Positions 7,851 to 14,191 of a DNA stretch of 19,546 nt are shown in pieces. The notes under the pieces were generated by a model. It was not told the DNA's origin and made no database searches. It saw only the letters and a program-made list of their open reading frames with translations. Numbering within the stretch: the stretch's first letter is position 1; each line of letters starts with the position of its first letter. The stretch comes from HGM20899 sp964615195. GTDB lineage: Bacteria; Pseudomonadota; Gammaproteobacteria; Enterobacterales; Succinivibrionaceae. Position numbers and translations under genes: made by a program. The stretch covers positions 1-19,546 of the forward strand of contig CAZTNG010000040.1 in the NCBI GenBank assembly GCA_964615195.1, given 5' to 3'.

Positions 7851-9719
7851 TTAATCGAATTTACGATCATATAGAAGTGCTGCAATAAGAACCACTAAAC
7901 ATGATCCTCCATTGTGAACTAAAGCTCCTGTTGTCGGAGTAAGAATGCCGTTAACTGATAAAATTATTGCAATAAAGTTAATTGTCATAGATAAAGTAAT
8001 GGCAAATTTTATGGTGTTTACTGTTGCATTAGAAAGCCTCTTTAAATAAGGAATCTTAGATATATCATCGCTCATAAGAGCTATGTCTGCAGCTTCAATA
8101 GCTATGTCACTACCCATACTTCCCATTGCTATACCAACATCCGCCAATTTAAGTGCAGGCGCATCATTAACGCCATCTCCAATCATACATATAACGTTAT
8201 TCTCAGATCTCAGTTCTTGAATATGTTTAACTTTATCTTCTGGAAGTAAATCTGCTTGTACTTCTGTTATACCAATTTTTCTTGCAAAGTAATTTGCTGT
8301 TTTTTGATTATCTCCTGTAAGTAAAATGGTTTTTGTGTGCATTTTATTTAGTTTTTTTACCATTTTTGTTCCGTTAGGTCTGATAACATCAGCTAAAGCA
8401 ATAATACCAATACACATTGTTTGTGTTGCGATTATAATTGAAGCTTTTCCATCAGTTCTAAGTTGATCTAAAGTTTGGATAATTTTATTGTCCAAATTAA
8501 TTGAATTTTCATTAAGAAACTTTTCATTACCACAATATATTTTTTGCTGATTTATTGTCGCTGTAATACCTTTGCCTGCATACATTTTGAAATCACTACA
8601 TTCAAAAATTGTAGCTCCTTTAGTTTTTGCATGTTGTGTTATAGCTTTACCTAGAGGGTGTTCACTTTTAGCTTCAACTGAAGCTACTAGCGTTAATAAT
8701 GTATTTGAATCATAAAATTTTGAACATGAAATAATATTGCATACATCTAGTTTTCCGAAAGTAAGTGTACCAGTTTTATCGAATGCTATAGTATTTATTT
8801 TCCCCATTTTTTCTAATGCATCACCAGATTTTATTATTACGCCATGTTTTGTAGCTTGACCAATTGCAGCCATTATTGATGTAGGAGTTGCAAGGACAAG
8901 TGCACATGGACAGAACACTACAAGAACAGTTACAGCACGGATAATATCCATCGTAAAAATAAGGGTTAAGATAGAAATCAGAAGAGCTACTGGTACAAGC
9001 CAACTTGCACATTTGTCGGCAATACTCTGTGTTGGTGCTTGGTTATTTTCGGCGTCATGAACCATCTTTATTAGTTTTTGCAATGAGCAATCTTCACCAA
9101 CTTTCGTAGCTTGAATATCAATAGATCCAAATCTATTTATGGTTCCACAAAATACATGATCTCCAATTTCTTTGTCTACAGGTAAGGATTCACCTGTCAT
9201 AATAGATTGATCAACAGATGTTTCACCACATTTTATTACACCATCTACAGGAATAGTTTCACCTGGTAGAACGCGAAGGATATCTCCTTGCTTTATTTCA
9301 TTAGCTAGAACAATATATTCATTGCCATTTGTAATTTTTCTTCCTTGAACGGGAGTTAAATTAATAAGCTTTTGTAATCCTTTTTTAGCTCGGTTTGTAG
9401 TCATTTCTTCAAGTAGTGCACCTATGGCCATAATAAATGCTACTTCTCCTGCTGCAAACAGATCACCAATAGATATTGCAGCGATCATTGCTATTGTAAT
9501 TAGCAATGCTGATGAAATTTTACTTATACCTTTATTATTTATGATTCTTTGAATTGACAGATAAAGTAAAGGAATACCACTTATAGTTACTGTAATCCAA
9601 GCAGGATCTATTAATACGTTAAATTCTATTTTCTGTAATATAAAACTGAAAATAAGGAATGCTCCTCCAATAAGTGTAAATGTCATTTTTGATAATAGGT
9701 CATTTATTTCTTTTAACAT
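7851..9719 (-). CDS. P1B-type heavy-metal-transporting ATPase
   Basis: Inner-membrane ATP-driven metal pump of 622 residues. Visible landmarks are the actuator TGES (175-178), the transmembrane metal-site CPC (270-272), the phosphorylation motif DKTGT (Asp314), the SEHPLG nucleotide-binding motif (His354), TGDN (468-471) and GDGVNDAP (514-521). Eight helices are predicted: about 13-29, 39-59, 68-85, 87-106, 239-256, 259-279, 571-590 and 594-615. There is no N-terminal heavy-metal-associated domain. The last helix carries HNGGS (602-606) instead of the MxxSS of Cu(I) pumps, so a copper call is not supported. The metal cannot be fixed from sequence; Zn/Cd, Mn or Co/Fe export are options. The ATG at 9719 is preceded by GGAG (9729-9726) 6 nt away; an in-frame TTG at 9731 would overlap that site. 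It is divergent from a TetR repressor that probably controls it. Confidence 0.93.
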   Translation of the reverse strand: MLKEINDLLSKMTFTLIGGAFLIFSFILQKIEFNVLIDPAWITVTISGIPLLYLSIQRIINNKGISKISSALLITIAMIAAISIGDLFAAGEVAFIMAIGALLEEMTTNRAKKGLQKLINLTPVQGRKITNGNEYIVLANEIKQGDILRVLPGETIPVDGVIKCGETSVDQSIMTGESLPVDKEIGDHVFCGTINRFGSIDIQATKVGEDCSLQKLIKMVHDAENNQAPTQSIADKCASWLVPVALLISILTLIFTMDIIRAVTVLVVFCPCALVLATPTSIMAAIGQATKHGVIIKSGDALEKMGKINTIAFDKTGTLTFGKLDVCNIISCSKFYDSNTLLTLVASVEAKSEHPLGKAITQHAKTKGATIFECSDFKMYAGKGITATINQQKIYCGNEKFLNENSINLDNKIIQTLDQLRTDGKASIIIATQTMCIGIIALADVIRPNGTKMVKKLNKMHTKTILLTGDNQKTANYFARKIGITEVQADLLPEDKVKHIQELRSENNVICMIGDGVNDAPALKLADVGIAMGSMGSDIAIEAADIALMSDDISKIPYLKRLSNATVNTIKFAITLSMTINFIAIILSVNGILTPTTGALVHNGGSCLVVLIAALLYDRKFD

Positions 9720-9766
9720 TAAATTCTCCAATTTATATTGATATAAAAAATTATTTTATTGTACAA

Positions 9767-9777
9767 TATGTAAGATA
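9767..9777. promoter_or_regulatory. Putative TetR operator, copy 1 (ATPase side)
   Basis: TATGTAAGATA, identical to the copy at 9843-9853. With flanks it reads as the inverted repeat ATAT-GTAAG-ATAT. It lies about 14-24 nt downstream of the predicted ATPase transcription start, where a bound repressor would block elongation. Confidence 0.6.
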
Positions 9778-9797
9778 TAGAACATTTTGTTCGTTAA

Positions 9798-9826
9798 AGT
9801 ATAAAAATTTTTATTGATAATGACAA
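9798..9826 (-). promoter_or_regulatory. Sigma70 promoter of the metal ATPase gene
   Basis: Read on the minus strand, TTGTCA (9826-9821), a 17-nt spacer and TATACT (9803-9798) give one mismatch to consensus in each hexamer. Predicted start is near 9791, leaving a leader of about 70 nt before the ATG at 9719. Confidence 0.75.
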
Positions 9827-9834
9827 TAATCAGT

Positions 9835-9863
9835 TTGTTGAGTATGTAAGATACTGAATAAAT
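9835..9863 (+). promoter_or_regulatory. Promoter of the tetR-family gene
   Basis: TTGTTG (9835-9840), a 17-nt spacer and ATAAAT (9858-9863), or an 18-nt spacer to TAAATT. The hexamers are modest, but the spacer is almost exactly filled by operator copy 2, which supports the assignment and implies autorepression. Confidence 0.5.
9841..9855. promoter_or_regulatory. Putative TetR operator, copy 2 (tetR side)
   Basis: AGTAT-GTAAG-ATACT (9841-9855) is a perfect 5-bp inverted repeat with a 5-nt centre. It contains the 11-bp TATGTAAGATA shared with copy 1, whose start is 76 bp away. It sits between the -35 and -10 of the tetR promoter. Confidence 0.6.
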
Positions 9864-9889
9864 TTAAATATATGTACGGGTAAATTAAA

Positions 9890-10453
9890 ATGGATAGACG
9901 ACAAACAAAAACAAGGCAAGCTATATATGAAGCACTTAGCTTATTGTTAGAGACAAAACAATATAATCAGATTACAGTTCAACAGATTATAGATGAGGCT
10001 AATATAGGAAGAAGTACGTTTTATGCTCATTTTGAAACAAAAAATGAATTATTAAATGCGATGTGCAAGGATATTTTTGAGCACGTATTTTCATCCTCTC
10101 TTGAAAAGGAAGTAACTCACGATTTCTCTAATAACTCGGATTCATTACTTTCAATTGTGGAGCATTTATTTTGTCACTTATGGGAAAAAAGAAATGACAT
10201 AAGAAGAATTTTAAAAAGTGAAAGTAATTCAGTATTTATTGGTTATTTAGAAAAGTATCTAAAGGAGTCTTTTAAAAAGTACAGAAATATAATTAGTGAG
10301 CATATACCTAAAGAATATGCATTATTTATGCTTTGTGGTGGTTTCGCAGATACATTAAAATGGTGGTTAGCTAGTTCAAGTGAATATAGTCCTAAAGAAG
10401 TTGCTTTTTTTTATCTTGAAAGTTTGAGCGGTGTCTTAGCTAAGACAAATTAA
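9890..10453 (+). CDS. TetR/AcrR-family transcriptional regulator
   Basis: This is a 187-residue one-component repressor. The N-terminal TetR DNA-binding domain is clear at about 6-52: TRQAIYEALSLLLETKQYNQITVQQIIDEANIGRSTFYAHFETKNELL has the usual helix-turn-helix, with ANIGRSTFYAHF as the recognition segment. The C-terminal part (about 55-187) is all-helical and holds a ligand-binding and dimer domain of the short type common in Firmicutes TetR proteins; no ligand can be inferred. The ATG at 9890 follows a weak ACGGGT site (9876-9881), consistent with low-level expression. Divergence from the metal ATPase and the paired operators in the shared 170-bp gap make the ATPase the probable target, with autorepression. 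Metal sensing by a TetR protein would be unusual; the signal could be another ligand. Confidence 0.92.
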   Translation: MDRRQTKTRQAIYEALSLLLETKQYNQITVQQIIDEANIGRSTFYAHFETKNELLNAMCKDIFEHVFSSSLEKEVTHDFSNNSDSLLSIVEHLFCHLWEKRNDIRRILKSESNSVFIGYLEKYLKESFKKYRNIISEHIPKEYALFMLCGGFADTLKWWLASSSEYSPKEVAFFYLESLSGVLAKTN

Positions 10454-10522
10454 AATAAATAATTTATGTAATTATTTGGAATGTATTTGATAAGATTTAA
10501 CTATACGTTATAGTAGATTTAT

Positions 10523-10551
10523 AAAAAAAACCGTAGTCGTAAGACTACGGT
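10523..10551 (-). terminator. Rho-independent terminator of the lipoprotein gene
   Basis: CCGTAGTC (10531-10538) and GACTACGG (10543-10550) form a perfect stem with a 4-nt loop, plus an extra A-T pair. On the minus strand it is followed by eight T's (10530-10523), so it serves the minus-strand lipoprotein gene. On the plus strand no T-run follows, so for tetR it would be weak. Confidence 0.92.
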
Positions 10552-10596
10552 AAAACATCAACATTTGAGGAAAAATGAAGAAATATGAAGAAATCT

Positions 10597-11316
10597 TTAG
10601 AAGGTTGTTAAATGTTGGTAATTACCATATTTTATAATATCCTGTTTAATAGTTTCTGGATCTAAGCCTTTAGCTAAGGCATATGAAATATTAGAGTAAG
10701 CATCTTTTAGTCTAAACAATATTTCACCTGAGCTAAGTTTTTGAAGATCTTCGAAATCTAGGCCTATCACTTTGTGCTTCATGGTGGTCATAAGAAGTAC
10801 TAGTGCGGTATTTGAACCGTCTGCAGATAATAAAACAAAACGTGGAATTCCAGCATTTTCGGCAAAAGTTTTTATGCTACTTTCATTGTTTTCACCACAA
10901 TAAAATTGGTAAAAAGCTAAAGCTGTTGTTAATGGGGTTACTGATATGTTATTGCCCTCCTCTGCGTTGAGCATGGCTGAGATTTTAGATTTTTCGTTTT
11001 GTAAAATAAGCATTGAACCAATGATATTTTGCACATTTGAGAATTCTTTGTTATCTGCTACTTGATATACAATATCAGCTTCATCACATTCGAAATTTAA
11101 ATCACTATCAACACAAAGATTTGTGGCAATGAAGTCTTCGCCATTAGCATTGATGGCTGATACATTAAATCTATTTTGATCAATTGTTTGTACTGAAACT
11201 TGATTTGTATCTACTTCTATTTCGCCTGAACCGTCAGTATTTGAAGCTTTTCCTTCACATGCATTTAAGGCAATAGTTGAAGCTATAATAAGACTAAGTT
11301 TTGTTATTAAATTCAT
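10597..11316 (-). CDS. Orphan lipoprotein of unknown function
   Basis: I do not recognise a specific family. The 239 residues begin with a lipoprotein signal peptide and lipobox LNAC, with Cys20 as the lipidated residue; the +2 residue is Glu, not Asp, which would favour outer-membrane sorting through the Lol pathway. Residues 66-80 contain NLCVDSDLNFECDEAD, resembling the Cys- and Asp-spaced calcium-binding repeat (C-x-D-x-x-x-N-x-x-C-D) found in many gammaproteobacterial surface lipoproteins. Such repeats are often followed by a TPLTT motif like the one at 127-131. The remainder (132-239) is probably helical with no catalytic motif. The ATG at 11316 has AAAAGGTG (11328-11321) close upstream. 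It is a single minus-strand gene with its own terminator, convergent with tetR. Confidence 0.8.
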   Translation of the reverse strand: MNLITKLSLIIASTIALNACEGKASNTDGSGEIEVDTNQVSVQTIDQNRFNVSAINANGEDFIATNLCVDSDLNFECDEADIVYQVADNKEFSNVQNIIGSMLILQNEKSKISAMLNAEEGNNISVTPLTTALAFYQFYCGENNESSIKTFAENAGIPRFVLLSADGSNTALVLLMTTMKHKVIGLDFEDLQKLSSGEILFRLKDAYSNISYALAKGLDPETIKQDIIKYGNYQHLTTF

Positions 11317-11821
11317 GTAGCACCTTTTATTTTTTTTTGAATATTTATAATATATTTATTTTTTCAATGTTTGTATTATGGCAATAAAAAGAGTTCATGT
11401 TAAATAATTGTTAATATTTTATGTTAAAAATGTGATCTTGAAACTGTTTTCTTATGTTCGTAACATTAATGTGTTGTTAGAGTATTATTCTAAATTTTTA
11501 AAATTATTTGTTTTTTTGAGTTAAAATGAATCTTAATAAAATATTTAAATATTGTTTAATTTTTATTAGCGTTTATTTTACAGAATATTATAATTTAAAA
11601 AAGAGTGCAGTGGATGTGGTAAATATGTTATTGTATAAGTGAAATCAACTACTTAGTGTACTTTTATAGTATCAAATATAATTTATAAGAGGCTCTATGC
11701 ATTATTTTGCTCTGAATATGTTTTTGGACTAACAAGATTATTTATAAGATTTATTTCATGATGTAAAATATTAGATATATCATGCACATAAATTCATATA
11801 GTGTGCTTCAAGGAATTTAAT
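11317..11821. other. AT-rich divergent intergenic region between lipoprotein and lysR
   Basis: About 505 bp, very AT-rich. It should hold promoters for both divergent genes, but no pair of hexamers stands out. Visible elements are an ArcA-box-like 15-mer (11399-11413, 13 of 15 to GTTAATTAAATGTTA, which is not significant in DNA this AT-rich), an inverted repeat CATGAT/ATCATG (11757-11762 and 11779-11784) just upstream of lysR that could be an autoregulatory site, and a 38-codon ORF (11526-11642) with only a weak GAG upstream that I do not call as a gene. Confidence 0.4.
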
Positions 11822-12751
11822 ATGACACTTCAACAGTTGCGTTACGCTCTTGCAGTAGGTAGCTACCATTCTATTAATGAAGCCGCCGCCGCCTTATTTG
11901 TTACACAACCAACTATTTCAACAGCCTTAAAGGAATTAGAGGAAGAGTTAAATGTACGAATTTTTACGCGTTGTAGTCGTGGAATAGAAATTACTTCTGA
12001 GGGAATTGAATTTTTAGGTTTTGCGAGACAGGTCATTGAGCAGGCTAATTTGCTAAAAGATCACTATATTAGAGATCGTCGCCATATGATGCGTTTTGTG
12101 GTTAGTACTCAACATTATTCTTTTGTTGTTCAATCATTTATTCGTTTAGTAAAAACATATGGTATGGACAAATATGATTTTTGTATACGCGAAACTCGAA
12201 CTAATGACATCATTAAAGATGTTCATAACATGAGTGCTGATATAGGTATTATTTTTTTATCTAGTTCAAATAGTGCTGTAATTAAAAGAATTCTTCGTGA
12301 TGAGGAATTAGATTTTTGTCAACTTGCTACAACTAAAGCTCATGTTTTTGTTAGTGTTAATAATCCTTTAGCTACAAGATCTATGGTTTCTTTAGCAGAT
12401 GTTGCTGATTTGCCTTTTTTATGTTTTGAGCAAGGTGTTTTTAGTGCTGATTATTTTGAGGAAGAAGTTTTAAAAAACAATCATGGAACTAAGACAATAC
12501 GCGTAAGTGATAGAGCAACATTATTTAATTTATTAATTGGTCTTAATGGTTATACCATAAGCTCAGGAATAATATGTAAAGATCTTAATCCTGAGATAGT
12601 TTCAATTCCTTTACAATCTGATGCTTACATGGAAATAGGATATATACGTCGTAAAAATGTAGTTTTAAGTCCGCTTGTTGATACATATGTTTCATATTTA
12701 AGAAATTCTCTTGCTGAAGAGGGTGCTTTAATATCGAGAGACTCTAAATAG
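11822..12751 (+). CDS. LysR-family transcriptional regulator
   Basis: This is a 309-residue LysR-type regulator. The N-terminal winged helix-turn-helix spans about 1-60, with EAAAALFVTQPTISTALKEL as the DNA-binding segment and NVRIFTRCSRGIEITSEG as the wing. The effector-binding domain (about 85-300) has two type-I periplasmic-binding-protein-like lobes and ends with RVSDRATLFNLLIGLNGYTISSGI, a pattern I associate with a LysR group common in Firmicutes rather than with the gammaproteobacterial MetR or CysB. The ATG at 11822 was chosen over an upstream in-frame start because AAGGAA (11810-11815) lies 6 nt before it and MTLQQLRY is the normal LysR beginning. It lies 298 bp upstream of metF in the same orientation, so metF is the likeliest target, with a sulfur or methionine-related effector as an inference only. 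Confidence 0.93.
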   Translation: MTLQQLRYALAVGSYHSINEAAAALFVTQPTISTALKELEEELNVRIFTRCSRGIEITSEGIEFLGFARQVIEQANLLKDHYIRDRRHMMRFVVSTQHYSFVVQSFIRLVKTYGMDKYDFCIRETRTNDIIKDVHNMSADIGIIFLSSSNSAVIKRILRDEELDFCQLATTKAHVFVSVNNPLATRSMVSLADVADLPFLCFEQGVFSADYFEEEVLKNNHGTKTIRVSDRATLFNLLIGLNGYTISSGIICKDLNPEIVSIPLQSDAYMEIGYIRRKNVVLSPLVDTYVSYLRNSLAEEGALISRDSK

Positions 12752-12954
12752 CGTGACGTTTGAATTTATATTATGATTTTTATTCCTATAGTTTAATGCA
12801 ACATTATTTTGTGATAATTATTTGTGTTATCTAGATAATATGCTTTTTTTACAAAATTATACACGTCATTCTACATTGCTTTTATTCTTAATAATTTCTA
12901 TATTATAATACAATATATAAAAAAAATTTATAACCATGTATTTTTATATTTAAT

Positions 12955-12983
12955 TTTACAGTATTGTTTTATTTGCATAGAAT
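12955..12983 (+). promoter_or_regulatory. Sigma70 promoter of metF
   Basis: TTTACA (12955-12960), a 17-nt spacer and TAGAAT (12978-12983) predict a start near 12990 and a leader of about 60 nt. An inverted repeat TATATT-N7-AATATA (12899-12917) is centred about 80 nt upstream of that start, near the position where LysR activators usually bind. A perfect palindrome TTATCTAGATAA (12827-12838) lies farther up. No MetJ box array or SAM-riboswitch structure is seen. Confidence 0.65.
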
Positions 12984-13049
12984 AACAGCTATTAAGAGTA
13001 TTTAATGTTGATAATAATTGTATATTAAGAATAAAAAAAGGTAAGTATA

Positions 13050-13928
13050 ATGAAAATCTCAGAAATTTTTAAAAAAAGTCAAAAACCAATTATATCATTT
13101 GAGATTTTTCCACCTAAAAGAGATGCTGCATTAAAAAATATTAATGGTACTTTAGAGATATTATCAGATTTAAATCCAAATTTTATTTCGGTTACGTTTG
13201 GGGCTGGCGGGTCTGTAACTAATTCAGCAACTGTTGATATAGCTAGTAAAATAAAGAAACAATATGGAATTGAATCTGTAGCTCATTTAACATGTTTAAC
13301 TTATGATAAATCTGAAATTTTAACAATACTTGATAATTTAAATGAACATGGTGTTGAAAATATTTTAGCTCTAAGAGGTGATAGAAATCCAAATATTGAG
13401 CCTAAAAAGGATTTTCAATATGCATCAGATCTAATTTCATTTGTAAAAAAGAATAGTAATTTGGGTATCAGTGCTGCTTGTTATCCTGAATGTCATCAAG
13501 AATCGAAAAACAGAGTAGAAGATATATTAAATCTTAAACGTAAGGTTGATGCTGGAGCTGAGCACTTAATTAGTCAATTATTTTTTGACAACGAATTATT
13601 TTTTGATTTTGTGGAAGGAGCTCATTTAGCTGGTATAAATGTACCAATTGAAGCTGGAATTATGCCTGTTATAAATAAGGCTCAAATTGAAAGAATGGTT
13701 ACCTTATGTGGAGCATCTTTACCTAAAAAATTCAGCAGAATATTAGATCGTTATGCTGATAATAATGAAGCTTTGTTTGATGCCGGAATGAATTATGCGA
13801 TAAATCAAATTATTGATTTAATAGCTGCAGGAGTTGAAGGTATACATATTTATACCATGAATAATCCTGTTGTAGCGCAAAGAATTTGTGATGGTATTAA
13901 GAATCTAATAAAGCCTATTTCTAAATAA
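13050..13928 (+). CDS. metF: 5,10-methylenetetrahydrofolate reductase MetF
   Basis: FAD-dependent TIM-barrel enzyme that reduces 5,10-methylene-THF to 5-methyl-THF, the methyl donor for methionine synthase. Landmarks in the 292 residues are SFEIFPPKR (Glu18, the catalytic acid position), FISVTFGAGGS (46-55), HLTC (79-82), ALRGD (107-111), AACYPECH (142-149), NLKRKVDAGA (161-170), SQLFFD (175-180) and GIHIYTMNNP near the C-terminus. Length matches E. coli MetF (296 aa). In detail it reads more like clostridial MetF (MKIS start, AGIMPVINKAQIERMVTLCGASLPKK), suggesting transfer. The ATG at 13050 has AAAGGTAAG just upstream. It follows a LysR gene and has its own promoter and terminator, so it is probably monocistronic and controlled by that regulator. 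Confidence 0.95.
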   Translation: MKISEIFKKSQKPIISFEIFPPKRDAALKNINGTLEILSDLNPNFISVTFGAGGSVTNSATVDIASKIKKQYGIESVAHLTCLTYDKSEILTILDNLNEHGVENILALRGDRNPNIEPKKDFQYASDLISFVKKNSNLGISAACYPECHQESKNRVEDILNLKRKVDAGAEHLISQLFFDNELFFDFVEGAHLAGINVPIEAGIMPVINKAQIERMVTLCGASLPKKFSRILDRYADNNEALFDAGMNYAINQIIDLIAAGVEGIHIYTMNNPVVAQRICDGIKNLIKPISK

Positions 13929-13950
13929 GAATTCATTTTATAAAATTTGT

Positions 13951-13982
13951 AGTGCTATTTTATAAAGATAGCACTTTTCTTT
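13951..13982 (+). terminator. Rho-independent terminator after metF
   Basis: AGTGCTAT (13951-13958) pairs perfectly with ATAGCACT (13968-13975) around a 9-nt loop and runs into TTTTCTTT. It lies 22 bp past the metF stop codon. Confidence 0.92.
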
Positions 13983-14191
13983 GCATAATTTCTTCATAAG
14001 TGTTGTTTTTGTTGTAACGATTAAATTTAAATAAAAACATTGTTTTCTCTCATCTCCTACTCATAAAAAATTAAATAATTCTTTCAATTAATTATTTATT
14101 AATAAAGTATTAGTAGCTAGTGCATATATTATATAAATTGAGTACAATGTGAGCCGCTTATTTATATCACATTCTTCTTGCTAGGTGATTT

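Noticed and set aside
7851..9719. Annotation of the ATPase as copper exporter CopA because of the CPC motif
   Set aside because: CPC is shared with Zn/Cd pumps, and the Cu-specific YN and MxxSS residues in the last two helices are absent.
9780..9792. GAACATTTTGTTC as a LexA/SOS box
   Set aside because: The spacing (GAAC-N5-GTTC) fits neither the Gram-positive GAAC-N4-GTTC box nor the gammaproteobacterial CTG-N10-CAG box.
12752..13049. SAM riboswitch, MetJ box or T-box upstream of metF
   Set aside because: No repeated AGACGTCT-like octamers and no GC-rich conserved cores or multi-helix structure; the leader after the predicted start is only about 60 nt.
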